Source: an uncultured Salinimicrobium sp. (GTDB lineage: Bacteria; Bacteroidota; Bacteroidia; Flavobacteriales; Flavobacteriaceae). From it: DNA of 64,000 nucleotides. The position numbers and the translations under genes are program-made. The notes under the pieces are model-generated. The model was not told where the DNA came from and made no database searches. It saw only the letters and a program-made list of their open reading frames with translations. The first letter of the stretch is position 1; each line of letters opens with the position of its first letter. This document shows, one piece after another, positions 7,927 to 16,252 of this stretch. The DNA is taken from positions 48,212 to 112,211 of the forward strand of contig CAMPKA010000008.1 in NCBI GenBank assembly GCA_946887075.1. Direction: 5' to 3'.

Positions 7927-7942
7927 TGATTGATTGATGATT
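7927..7942 (-). repeat. ATCA-rich 5' leader of paralogue B
   Basis: On the minus strand AATCATCAATCAATCA, about 17 nt upstream of the ATG. Near-identical to the sequence directly before the TonB-type receptor gene at 55105-55133. Confidence 0.4.
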
Positions 7943-8115
7943 TAACTTAATGACTGTGCAAAAAAGAATATGTTACAAATCCCGCTTTTCTTTAAGTTTT
8001 AATTAACAGAAAAAGAGCATCAGCCATAGGCGAATCTACCTTCAAACTCAGGAAGAAAACTGGAGAATAGCCGATTCTTCTTGGATAAGAGCAGATCAAA
8101 ACAGACCTCCAGGAC

Positions 8116-8143
8116 AAAAAAAAGCTCCCCGTTCGGAGAGCTT
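8116..8143 (-). terminator. Terminator of sucC
   Basis: On the minus strand AAGCTCTCC-GAAC-GGGGAGCTT followed by a T run (the plus strand has eight A residues at 8116-8123). It lies 25 nt past the sucC stop. The rest of the 7911-8168 gap shows nothing else I can support. Confidence 0.87.
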
Positions 8144-8168
8144 GAATACATATTGATAAATAGGCTGT

Positions 8169-9362
8169 TTAGGAAAGTACCTCCTGCACCTTGTCAGCAG
8201 CCTCCTGGAATTCCACCGCACTATAGACGTCCAGTCCACTGTTGTCGATAAGGTCCTTCGCAATATCTGCGTTGGTTCCCTGAAGTCTGACGATAATCGG
8301 CACCTGGATAGTATCTCCCATGTTCTTATAGGCGTCCACAATACCCTGGGCTACCCGGTCACAACGGACGATACCTCCAAAAATGTTGACCAGAATAGCT
8401 TTGACGTTCTCATCTTTTAAAATCAGTCGGAAGGCTTCCTCTACCCGTTTGGCATCTGCAGTACCCCCGACATCAAGAAAGTTAGCGGGTTCTCCCCCAG
8501 CCTGTTTGATCAGGTCCATTGTTGCCATAGCCAGACCAGCCCCATTGACCATACATCCTACATTTCCGTCCAGGTCAACATAATTGAGTCCTACGGCTTT
8601 TGCTTCCACCTCCACAGGATTTTCTTCCCGCACGTCCCGCATTTCCACATAATCCTTGTGGCGGAACAGCGCATTGTCATCCAGGGTCACCTTGGCATCC
8701 ACCGCCATGATCTTATCATCGCTCGTTTTGAGTACAGGATTGATCTCAAACAGGGAGGAATCCGACTTGATATAAGCTTCATAGAGGGCGGCGACGAATT
8801 TGGTCATCTCCTTGAAGGCCTGACCACTGAGTCCGAGATTGAAGGCAATTCTTCTGGCCTGGAACGGAAGAAGACCAACAGCCGGATCTATTTCCTCATT
8901 AAAAATCAGGTGGGGCGTTTTCTCTGCCACCGTTTCTATATCCATTCCACCTTCTGTGGAATACATGATCATATTTCTTCCGGAAGCTCTGTTGAGCAGC
9001 ACAGACATATAAAATTCCTCCGGTTCATTATCCCCTGGGTAATATACATCCTCTGCCACCAGTACCTGATGAACTTTTTTCCCCTCGGCGCTGGTCTGAG
9101 GGGTCACCAGGTTCATCCCGATGATCTCTCCGGCGATCTCCTCTACCTCCTGCAGGTTTTTTGCCAGTTTAACACCTCCACCCTTTCCGCGGCCTCCTGC
9201 GTGAACCTGAGCCTTGATTACGTGCCAGCCCGTTCCGGTTTGTTCTGTAAGTTTCTTGGCAGCATCAACTGCTTCCTTTGCGTCCTGCGCCACGATGCCG
9301 CGCTGAACCCGAACTCCGAAGCTGCTTAAGATCTCTTTTCCCTGATATTCGTGTATGTTCAT
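8169..9362 (-). CDS. sucC: Succinyl-CoA ligase (ADP-forming) subunit beta
   Basis: TCA-cycle enzyme subunit that with SucD converts succinyl-CoA to succinate while making ATP. 397 aa, normal length. The N-terminal ATP-grasp domain begins MNIHEYQGKEIL. AHAGGRGKGGGVKLAK is the nucleotide-binding region, and the C-terminal CoA-ligase domain carries GGTADAKRVEEAF and NIFGGIVRCD. An open frame extends 23 codons further upstream, but those do not match the family and contain the -7 promoter box, so the start is at 9362. sucD is not adjacent, which means the two subunits are encoded apart in this genome. Confidence 0.97.
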   Translation of the reverse strand: MNIHEYQGKEILSSFGVRVQRGIVAQDAKEAVDAAKKLTEQTGTGWHVIKAQVHAGGRGKGGGVKLAKNLQEVEEIAGEIIGMNLVTPQTSAEGKKVHQVLVAEDVYYPGDNEPEEFYMSVLLNRASGRNMIMYSTEGGMDIETVAEKTPHLIFNEEIDPAVGLLPFQARRIAFNLGLSGQAFKEMTKFVAALYEAYIKSDSSLFEINPVLKTSDDKIMAVDAKVTLDDNALFRHKDYVEMRDVREENPVEVEAKAVGLNYVDLDGNVGCMVNGAGLAMATMDLIKQAGGEPANFLDVGGTADAKRVEEAFRLILKDENVKAILVNIFGGIVRCDRVAQGIVDAYKNMGDTIQVPIIVRLQGTNADIAKDLIDNSGLDVYSAVEFQEAADKVQEVLS

Positions 9363-9396
9363 AGTGAAGTGTTTCTTGGGTGTTTCATGAGGATCA

Positions 9397-9428
9397 CAAA
9401 AGTAACAAATGTAAAGCGACTGTACCAA
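9397..9428 (-). promoter_or_regulatory. sucC promoter (TTG - 21 nt - TACTTTTG)
   Basis: -7 box TACTTTTG at 9397-9404 and TTG at 9426-9428 with a 21-nt spacer, within the range reported for Bacteroidota promoters. It is one of the few boxes here with a well-placed -33 element. The box ends 34 nt before the ATG. Confidence 0.6.
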
Positions 9429-9569
9429 CATTTTTAATCTGCAAAAGCCGAACGGAACCCGCCTGCCCCCGAAGTGGTTTTACGGACCGGATCAGAAAAA
9501 GAAAAAATCGGAAAAATGGTTCATGGGCTCCCGCACTTCCAGGGGTAATTTAAAATCCGGGGAATCTTC

Positions 9570-10220
9570 TCAGGAGTTAACCCTAAATTCCTCGAAATCA
9601 AGCGGATCATAATTCCTGAAATGACCGTTGAGCTCAATGGTCTGCTTGGTTCGGTTCAATTCCTGGATGATCGGGATCGTAATGCAGAGGTGGTTGATCA
9701 GGAATGCCTGCCGCTCCTCCTCGCTTACCAGTTTCAGCATATTGTATTCCTGCTGAATCGACAAACCTAGCTTGTGGGCCAGGCTAAAGCTGTTGAACTT
9801 CTCGTAATCGATTTTCGGGGCAGGAATCTCCAGGTGCAGATAGAATTCTGCAATACAAGCTATAAGCTGCCTCTTCTGTTCATGATCTATCCGATCAGAG
9901 GTGTCAAGAAATTCTACTTCACCTCCCGGATAATGTCTCCCACGCTGCTCCGGGTAAAAATCCTTCAATCTGAAAACCCGTCGTCCGGTGCAATGCACAT
10001 CTTTTGCCCCGGAGGGGTAAGTCCGGACGATCCTGGTCAGTTCCATTTCTGTCCCGTATTCCTGAAGATGATCGATATATACGGGAGAACCGAAGGTAAT
10101 GTGGTTAGTTTCACAATCCTGGATCAGCTCCTTATAACGCTCCTCATAAATGTGAATGGCCAGTCGTTCTCCGGGAAAGATCACATTAGGAAGCGGGAAC
10201 ATGGGTAGGGTGGCGGTCAT
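9570..10220 (-). CDS. LON substrate-binding-domain protein (stand-alone)
   Basis: 216 residues corresponding to the N-terminal substrate-recognition domain of Lon protease without the AAA+ and protease domains. It opens MFPLPNVIFPGERLAIHIYE, the classic start of this domain, and continues with RYKELIQDC and GTEMELTRIVRTY. Stand-alone copies are common in Bacteroidota; their partner is unknown to me. An open frame runs 50 codons further upstream, but the family begins near this Met and the extra part overlaps the lysA promoter region, so I chose 10220. It is divergent from lysA. Confidence 0.88.
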   Translation of the reverse strand: MTATLPMFPLPNVIFPGERLAIHIYEERYKELIQDCETNHITFGSPVYIDHLQEYGTEMELTRIVRTYPSGAKDVHCTGRRVFRLKDFYPEQRGRHYPGGEVEFLDTSDRIDHEQKRQLIACIAEFYLHLEIPAPKIDYEKFNSFSLAHKLGLSIQQEYNMLKLVSEEERQAFLINHLCITIPIIQELNRTKQTIELNGHFRNYDPLDFEEFRVNS

Positions 10221-10387
10221 TTTCTGAGCATTCTTTTCTAAAATTAAAAAATTCTGTAGCGCCTCCCCTATTCCGCTCTGCAATAGTTTTCTTAAAATTA
10301 GCCGGAAAAAGGGCTGACCCAGAATGAACATTTTAGCCAAATCGGTTAATTTTACAGATTCAAATCTCATGGGCCGGAAATTCCCGC

Positions 10388-10395
10388 TATTTTTG
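10388..10395 (+). promoter_or_regulatory. -7 promoter box TATTTTTG before lysA
   Basis: Exact TAnnTTTG match, 27 nt before the lysA ATG. No -33 element is obvious. Confidence 0.55.
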
Positions 10396-10422
10396 CAGGC
10401 TCAGAATAACAACCGCTTTTAT

Positions 10423-11649
10423 ATGAACCATCAGGATTATCTGGATATCGTGGCCAAGTATGGCAGCCCGGTTTACGTGTATGATGCAGAAAAGATCGTC
10501 TCGCAGTATGAGCGTCTGACCAGTGCCTTCAAAGCCGTTCAAAATCTGCAGATCAATTATGCCGTCAAGGCCCTGTCCAATCTGTCAATCCTTCGCCTTT
10601 TCCATCAGATGGGAGCGGGTCTCGATACGGTTTCAATTCAGGAGGTCAAGCTCGGGCTGAAGGCGGGAGTAGAACCCGAAAAAATCATTTATACCCCTAA
10701 CGGGGTGTCTCTGGAAGAGATCGAACAGGTTTCCCAGATGGGGGTTCAGATCAATATCGACAACCTTTCCATCCTGGAACAATTTGGAACCAGACATCCC
10801 CAGGTGCCGGTATGCATCCGGATCAATCCGCACGTCATGGCCGGAGGGAATACCAATATTTCCGTGGGGCACATCGATTCCAAATTTGGAATTTCGATAC
10901 ACCAGATCCCGCATCTGCTGCGGATTGTTCAAAATACCGGGATGCATATCAACGGAATCCATATGCACACCGGGAGTGATATTCTCGACGTGGAGGTATT
11001 TTTATATGCCTCTGAAATCCTTTTTGAGACGGCAAGGCATTTTCCTGATCTCGAGTTCATGGATTTCGGAAGCGGCTTCAAGGTGCCGTATAAGGAGGGA
11101 GATATTCAAACAGATATCGAGGAGTTCGGCCAGAAGCTGAGCAAGAGGTTCAATGCCTTCTGCAAGGAATATGGAAGGGAACTGATCCTCGGCTTTGAAC
11201 CTGGAAAATTCCTTGTGAGTGAGGCAGGAAAATTCCTGGTTAGGGTTAATGTGATCAAACAAACGACCTCCACCGTATTCGCAGGAGTGGACAGCGGGTT
11301 TAATCACCTGATCCGCCCTATGCTGTATGGAAGCAGGCATGAGATTCACAATATATCAAATCCGGGAGGAAAGGAACGCTTCTATACTGTAGTGGGTTAT
11401 ATCTGTGAGACCGATACTTTTGCCAGCAATAGAAAAATTGCTGAGATTAAGGAGGGTGATATCCTGGCTTTTGACAATGCCGGCGCCTACTGCTATTCCA
11501 TGGCAAGCAACTACAATTCAAGGCTGCGCCCGCCGGAGGTCTTGTGGCATAACGGACAGGCTCATCTGATCAGAGAACGCGAGGAATTCGAGGATATACT
11601 ACGGGGCCAGGTTGAAGTGGACCTTGGGGAGGCTATTGTTCGTCCTTAG
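10423..11649 (+). CDS. lysA: Diaminopimelate decarboxylase
   Basis: PLP-dependent enzyme that decarboxylates meso-diaminopimelate to L-lysine, the last step of lysine synthesis. 408 aa. The fold-III (alanine-racemase-like) barrel is visible: YAVKALSN carries the PLP lysine near residue 48, followed by HMHTGSDI and the substrate/PLP region EPGKFLVSEAG. The second domain has the dimer-interface motif ICETDTFA, with the catalytic Cys, and DNAGAYCYSMASNYN. An open frame begins at 10324 but the family starts near MNHQDYLD, after the -7 box. The 3' end overlaps the convergent ion channel gene by 17 nt. Confidence 0.96.
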   Translation: MNHQDYLDIVAKYGSPVYVYDAEKIVSQYERLTSAFKAVQNLQINYAVKALSNLSILRLFHQMGAGLDTVSIQEVKLGLKAGVEPEKIIYTPNGVSLEEIEQVSQMGVQINIDNLSILEQFGTRHPQVPVCIRINPHVMAGGNTNISVGHIDSKFGISIHQIPHLLRIVQNTGMHINGIHMHTGSDILDVEVFLYASEILFETARHFPDLEFMDFGSGFKVPYKEGDIQTDIEEFGQKLSKRFNAFCKEYGRELILGFEPGKFLVSEAGKFLVRVNVIKQTTSTVFAGVDSGFNHLIRPMLYGSRHEIHNISNPGGKERFYTVVGYICETDTFASNRKIAEIKEGDILAFDNAGAYCYSMASNYNSRLRPPEVLWHNGQAHLIREREEFEDILRGQVEVDLGEAIVRP

Positions 11650-12613
11650 GGCAGAGCTTATAGATATCCTCCCAGTCCCATCCGGAAATCCTTAGGCTTG
11701 AGGAAAGACGTTTATCGTGTTTCCCGGATATATCAAGTCTATAGCCCTTGCTCAACCAGAAGCTTCTCATCGTTTTGATTTTCTCCTCATTTACCGGATA
11801 GGAGCGGGCATCCCGAAGGCCCAGGTCCAGGTATTTCTCAATGGAAAAAAGGATCGTCCCGATCTTGGCGTGCTGCATGGAATCCTTCCCCCAATCCTGC
11901 TGGATCACACTCAGGACCTCATAAAGTCTCCCTAACTGAACGATGAGAGTGGAATTACGATCCCTGCTAAGAAAATAGGTGACCATGGGGAATGAAAGGT
12001 AATTGCTCGCATTGCTCAGGATCTGGTGCCGGAGTTGACTCGCATCCGACATCAGGGAGGAAAGCTCGTCCTGCTGCTTGAAGAAGTTGTACATTTCTTC
12101 TATGTCCTCCCCTATGGAGACAATAAAAAAGGCCAATTCCTTCATTTTCAATACTGCAGTGACAACACTTAAGAGATAGGTGATCCCGGTACTGATCAAA
12201 ATGAAACCTGAAAAGGCTAAAATTCCAGATAAAAACACAGCTGTGGTGTTTCCAGGAATAAAGTCCCCGATCCCGAGGGTCGATAAAAGGTACCCTGTAA
12301 AGTAAAATCGCTCAGGCCCATCCGCTGGAATCTGGGTGATCCCGTTAATGACCATCTCCTGTCCACTGGTAAAAATCAGAAAAGTTGCGAAAAATAGCAG
12401 GCAGAGCCACATCGAGGCGGTCATCAGCAGGTGAATCAGGCCCGAATACTTGAACCAGAACCTATTCCTGTTCTGGAGGATAAGCGCATTTAAGGTCCTG
12501 TTGAGCCACCTGGAAAGAAAACCGAATCCATTTCCGGAAAGGGTGGTGTGAAAGAAATCTAGAAAGGTTACGACAATCACCAGAAGTCCTATCGCGATCT
12601 GAAGTGTCTGCAT
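11633..12613 (-). CDS. Ion channel family protein (K+ channel-like pore)
   Basis: 326 residues. A first membrane helix (about residues 3-20), a second (about 60-82), a pore-loop segment YLLSTLGIGDFIPGN with TLGIGD at 112-117, and a third helix (about 125-150). This is the two-pore-helix/selectivity-loop arrangement of the ion-channel (PF07885-type) family. The canonical filter is TxGYGD; here Tyr is Ile (GIGD), which may alter ion selectivity. The C-terminal ~170 residues are soluble and helical, with no RCK (TrkA-N) signature that I can see. Cytoplasmic membrane. Its 3' end overlaps lysA. The leader upstream of the ATG borders a phased CCTTAA repeat. Confidence 0.82.
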   Translation of the reverse strand: MQTLQIAIGLLVIVVTFLDFFHTTLSGNGFGFLSRWLNRTLNALILQNRNRFWFKYSGLIHLLMTASMWLCLLFFATFLIFTSGQEMVINGITQIPADGPERFYFTGYLLSTLGIGDFIPGNTTAVFLSGILAFSGFILISTGITYLLSVVTAVLKMKELAFFIVSIGEDIEEMYNFFKQQDELSSLMSDASQLRHQILSNASNYLSFPMVTYFLSRDRNSTLIVQLGRLYEVLSVIQQDWGKDSMQHAKIGTILFSIEKYLDLGLRDARSYPVNEEKIKTMRSFWLSKGYRLDISGKHDKRLSSSLRISGWDWEDIYKLCPKDEQ

Positions 12614-12636
12614 AAATTTAAAATTAATTAAAAGCC

Positions 12637-12663
12637 CCTTAAATTACCTTAAGTGCACCTTAA
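12637..12663. promoter_or_regulatory. Three phased CCTTAA repeats
   Basis: CCTTAA begins at 12637, 12647 and 12658, with steps of 10 and 11 nt, about one helical turn. The repeats sit in the 129-nt gap between the divergent channel and esterase genes. Same-face spacing suggests a cooperative operator; no regulator is identified. Confidence 0.35.
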
Positions 12664-12742
12664 ACTTTTCTAAAGCCACCGATCCCGAAGGAGCCGGGCC
12701 CTCCATTTTTCGTAAATTATACCTACCTAAAAGCATAACCAA

Positions 12743-14041
12743 ATGGAACCAAAAGGCCTTAATACAACCAAAGACCCTGATGCTCAATATGTGCATCCCC
12801 TTGAGAATTCAAAGGATTTGGACCCATTGATCGACCGGATCGGCAATTCACGATATGTCCTGCTGGGTGAGGCCAGTCACGGCACCCATGAATATTACAC
12901 CTGGCGTACCGAGATATCCAAAAGGCTGATCCAGGAAAAAGGCTTTTCCCTGGTGGCAGTCGAGGGAGATTGGCCGGATTGCTTTAAGATCAATCGCTGG
13001 ATCAAGGGGCAGGAGGATTCCCCCGTACAGGAGGTACTGCAGAGTTTCAATCGCTGGCCAACCTGGATGTGGGCCAACTGGGAAATTGCCGCTTTTGCGG
13101 AATGGCTAAAAAAATACAACCACCTGCGCAGTTATGAAGACAGGATCGGTTTTTACGGACTTGACGTCTATAGCCTGTGGGAATCGATGGAAACCATCGT
13201 AAAATATCTGGACAAGGAGGATCCGGAGACCGCGGTTCTCGCACGTCGTGCGGCTGATTGCTTTGAACCTTACCGTAAGAATGACTCCTATGTCACCGCC
13301 TACCAGGGATTGAGCCAGAAATGCAGAACGGAGGTGGTCCAGCTCCTGTCCGAGGTCAGGCAGCGGGTAAATCAGTATGAGAATGAACCCGAGGCCGGTC
13401 TGAATGCAGAACTGAACTCGCTGGTGATCAAAAACGCGGAGAAATATTATGAGGCGATGGCCCGTTTTGACAGTTCCTCCTGGAATGTTCGGGATATCCA
13501 TATGGTCGAGACCCTGAATACACTGATGGACTACCACGAGAACGCTAAGGTCATTGTCTGGGAACACAATACGCACATCGGGGACGCCCGGGCTACTGAT
13601 ATGGCCGCTCATGGAATGCATAACGTGGGTCAGCTGGTCCGCCAGCAACACAGCAAGGAGGGCGTGGTCCTGGTCGGATTTGGTTCCTATGAAGGATCTG
13701 TGATTGCCGGGGAATCCTGGGGTGCGCCTATGCGGGAAATGGAGCTTCCACCGGCAATCGAGGGAAGCATAGAGAAAGAGCTCCACCAGTTGGGAGCCAA
13801 AAACAAACTGCTGATTTTCGACAAGGAATCCCCGTGGAAGGAAATCCTGAAGCCTCGATTCGGTCATAGGGCTGTGGGGGTGGTTTATGATCCGCACTGG
13901 GAGCGGGGCAATTATGTCCCGTCAAAGATGACAGAACGCTACGACGCCTTCCTCTTTATCGATCGCACCAAAGCGCTCCATCCCATTCACCTGAAACCAG
14001 ACGGAAAGCGAGTGCCTGAAACCTATCCCTTCGGAATGTAA
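12743..14041 (+). CDS. Erythromycin esterase family protein
   Basis: 432 residues. Visible catalytic residues match the Ere family: GEASHGTHEYY contains Glu43 and His46, and WEHNTHIGDARATDM holds His275 and His278, which align with the histidines needed in EreB. The protein is cytoplasmic (no signal peptide). Most chromosomal members of this family are not proven to hydrolyse macrolides. In many bacteria the same domain is fused to a phosphoribosyltransferase, but it is stand-alone here. The metallo-hydrolase gene follows after 11 nt, probably in one operon. The true substrate is unknown. Confidence 0.9.
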   Translation: MEPKGLNTTKDPDAQYVHPLENSKDLDPLIDRIGNSRYVLLGEASHGTHEYYTWRTEISKRLIQEKGFSLVAVEGDWPDCFKINRWIKGQEDSPVQEVLQSFNRWPTWMWANWEIAAFAEWLKKYNHLRSYEDRIGFYGLDVYSLWESMETIVKYLDKEDPETAVLARRAADCFEPYRKNDSYVTAYQGLSQKCRTEVVQLLSEVRQRVNQYENEPEAGLNAELNSLVIKNAEKYYEAMARFDSSSWNVRDIHMVETLNTLMDYHENAKVIVWEHNTHIGDARATDMAAHGMHNVGQLVRQQHSKEGVVLVGFGSYEGSVIAGESWGAPMREMELPPAIEGSIEKELHQLGAKNKLLIFDKESPWKEILKPRFGHRAVGVVYDPHWERGNYVPSKMTERYDAFLFIDRTKALHPIHLKPDGKRVPETYPFGM

Positions 14042-14052
14042 ATCTTTCTGCC

Positions 14053-14736
14053 ATGAAAATCAGCATACTTGGAACGCGCGGGAAGATTAAACCTACGGCA
14101 GAGCGACACAGCCTTCATACCGGAATTCTCCTGGATGATACGATCCTTGTCGACATCGGACAACGGGAATACCTCGACCACCAACCAGAGGCTATCGTTT
14201 TCACCCATTTCCATCCCGACCACGCCTATTTTGTTGAATCCGGGGAAACCTTCACCCCTGGTATCCCCATTTTCGGACCGGAGCAGCATGAGCTGGTTCC
14301 GAAGCTTAGACTTGTCAGGGGCAGCTTCCGGATCGGCGATTATGACTTTCGACCTATTCCCGTGATCCATGCCCTCCGCCTGAAATCCCTGGGTTACCTG
14401 ATCACAAAGGGCGATAAAAGAATTCTGATCACAGGAGATGTCGCCTGGATAGAAAAAGAATACCTGGCAGATCTGCCCCAGGTGGATCTGGTGATCACCG
14501 AAGCCTCCTATATCAACAGAGGCGGGAGGATCAATCGGAAGAAAGACCGGATCTTCGGGCACACCGGGGCTCCGGACCTGGTGCGCCTGCTCGGACCGCT
14601 CACAAGTAAACTCGTGTTTCTCCACTACGGATCCTGGTTCTACAACAACATTCCTGAAAGCAAGGAAAGGCTCAGCGCCCTTTCCGACGAGATCACCATT
14701 ATCCCCGCCCACGACGGAATGGAAATCGAATTATGA
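14053..14736 (+). CDS. Metallo-beta-lactamase fold hydrolase
   Basis: 227 residues. Metal-binding motif HFHPDH (His52, His54, Asp56, His57), then HALRLKSLGY, ITGDVAW (Asp ligand) and FLHYGSW (final His). The short, compact sequence without an inserted substrate domain resembles the UlaG/RNase Z-like subgroup of small MBL hydrolases. Cytoplasmic. It follows the esterase gene after 11 nt and overlaps the convergent Fpg gene by 6 nt. No substrate can be assigned. Confidence 0.87.
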   Translation: MKISILGTRGKIKPTAERHSLHTGILLDDTILVDIGQREYLDHQPEAIVFTHFHPDHAYFVESGETFTPGIPIFGPEQHELVPKLRLVRGSFRIGDYDFRPIPVIHALRLKSLGYLITKGDKRILITGDVAWIEKEYLADLPQVDLVITEASYINRGGRINRKKDRIFGHTGAPDLVRLLGPLTSKLVFLHYGSWFYNNIPESKERLSALSDEITIIPAHDGMEIEL

Positions 14737-15519
14737 GGCGCCCTTCTTTTGGCAGGACGGACAGAAGTAAGTGCTGCGGCCAGCGATTTTTTCCATTTGG
14801 ATTTTTCCGGTGCACCGGGGGCAATCGGCTCCGGCTTTACGATGCGGGGTAATCCAGTCCTCCGGTAAACCGGAGCGGTCTCCATCCATCGCTATCGCCT
14901 TTTCCAGTACCTCCCTCACCTTTTTGTAGAGGATTTTGCGTCGGGAGGCCCCAATATCAGGTACGGCCGTGGCAGGATGAATTTTCGCCTGGAATAGCAT
15001 TTCGTCCGCATAGACATTTCCGATCCCGGCCAACAGATGCTGATCCATCAGCAGACTTTTTATTCCGGCCCGGCTGGAATCCAGCAGGTCCAGGAATTTC
15101 TTCTGGTCTAGATCAAGAGCATCCTCTCCCAGGTCCTGTTCTTCCCGGAAATCCGACAAACTTTCCGTAAGGAAGAGTTTCCCCAGTTTGCGACGGCAGA
15201 CGTAGGCCAGGTGCTCTTCCCGCTCAAAGGAAAAAACCACCCTGGAATATTTTGGCAACGCGTCTTTCTTAAAGAACTCGGGTTTTCCGCTCATTCCAAA
15301 ATGCATCACCAGATCTTTTTTCCCGCTGGTCTCCAGGTACAGGTATTTTCCCAGGCGTGCCGCCCGTGTAAATGCTTTCCCTATCAGGAATTTCTCAAAA
15401 TCCTGCTGGGGAGCTCTGAGGGATCCGGTATGGTGAAAGTCAATATGGGTAATCCTTTTATGAAGGGATGTTTCTTCGAGGTACTTCTGGTATAGTGCAA
15501 TCTCCGGTAATTCTGGCAT
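14731..15519 (-). CDS. Fpg/Nei family DNA glycosylase
   Basis: 262 residues. Bifunctional DNA glycosylase/AP lyase of base excision repair. The start at MPELPEI is fixed by the catalytic Pro2 and Glu3 exposed after Met removal; the ATG four codons upstream (15531) would bury them. ARLGKYLYL carries the conserved Lys, LLAGIGNVYADEML is the helix-two-turn-helix, and the C-terminal zinc finger has CPRC and CPSC with 16 residues between. Whether it favours oxidised purines (Fpg) or pyrimidines (Nei) cannot be settled by eye. It overlaps the MBL gene tail by 6 nt. Confidence 0.93.
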   Translation of the reverse strand: MPELPEIALYQKYLEETSLHKRITHIDFHHTGSLRAPQQDFEKFLIGKAFTRAARLGKYLYLETSGKKDLVMHFGMSGKPEFFKKDALPKYSRVVFSFEREEHLAYVCRRKLGKLFLTESLSDFREEQDLGEDALDLDQKKFLDLLDSSRAGIKSLLMDQHLLAGIGNVYADEMLFQAKIHPATAVPDIGASRRKILYKKVREVLEKAIAMDGDRSGLPEDWITPHRKAGADCPRCTGKIQMEKIAGRSTYFCPSCQKKGAS

Positions 15520-15589
15520 AACTTCAAGCATTTTTGTAATTTGAAGGTATTAAAAAACATTGTTCTAAAGCAGTTTTTGATAACGATTT

Positions 15590-16252
15590 ATGACGCTCAG
15601 AATCGCCGTTATCCTAATGGCCCTTTCCCTTCTGCCCGGTTGCTTCCTAGGCTGCGCCGTGCAACGACAGGAACAGCCTGTGGTGATTTTGCAGGGTAAC
15701 AAGACGGTCCCTAAAGTATTCGCAGAGGAAGCTGCCGTTGCCCTGTCATATTACCCAGACCTTCGGCTGATCCCGATCACCTTCGAGATCAAAGACAGGA
15801 TCCGGAACTCCTATATGCAGGCGCAGCCGGACCTCAAAACCATCCTCAGTGGCAATCACGACAGAGCATACAACATTTTCATCAGCCGGAAACTTCTCCA
15901 AAAGGCCAAGGGTCCTTCTCCTGAGATACCATCCAACGTGATCGTCGGGTGGTTTGGTCATGAGCTGGGCCACATCGCAGACTACCGGAACAGATCCGCT
16001 CTGGGAATGGCCATTTTCGGGTTAAGGTATCTGGGCTCCAAACAATTCCTGCAGAGAACCGAAACCAGGGCGGAGGTCTACGCGGTGCAACAGGGGATGC
16101 TGCAGTACCTCCTGGCGACAAAACGGTATATCCATGACAGTCCGGACTTTTCGCAGGATTATAAGGACAAAATCCAGCATCTCTACCCCTCTCCGGAGGA
16201 ACTCCGGAATTTAATCCAAGATGGGAGCTATGACACCTCCCATAGAGATTAG
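15590..16252 (+). CDS. Predicted lipoprotein zinc metalloprotease (HELGH)
   Basis: 220 residues. N-terminal signal with a lipobox-like LLPGC (Cys18), so probably a lipoprotein. The core carries WFGHELGHIADY, a zincin HExxH motif (His124, Glu125, His128), followed 34 residues on by TRAEVYAV, whose Glu162 could be the third zinc ligand as in gluzincins. I do not recognise a named family. The catalytic site should face the periplasm or outside. It overlaps the DUF3820 gene by about 30 nt, so the two are translationally linked although no functional tie is known. Confidence 0.72.
   Translation: MTLRIAVILMALSLLPGCFLGCAVQRQEQPVVILQGNKTVPKVFAEEAAVALSYYPDLRLIPITFEIKDRIRNSYMQAQPDLKTILSGNHDRAYNIFISRKLLQKAKGPSPEIPSNVIVGWFGHELGHIADYRNRSALGMAIFGLRYLGSKQFLQRTETRAEVYAVQQGMLQYLLATKRYIHDSPDFSQDYKDKIQHLYPSPEELRNLIQDGSYDTSHRD

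Noticed and set aside
12743..14041. Erythromycin esterase as an acquired macrolide-resistance gene
   Set aside because: It matches the surrounding chromosomal base composition, no mobile element is nearby, and most chromosomal family members have no shown macrolide activity.
14023..14712. 229-codon minus-strand frame opposite the MBL hydrolase
   Set aside because: Mirror of the coding strand; MBL metal motifs are on the plus strand, and the antisense sequence has none.
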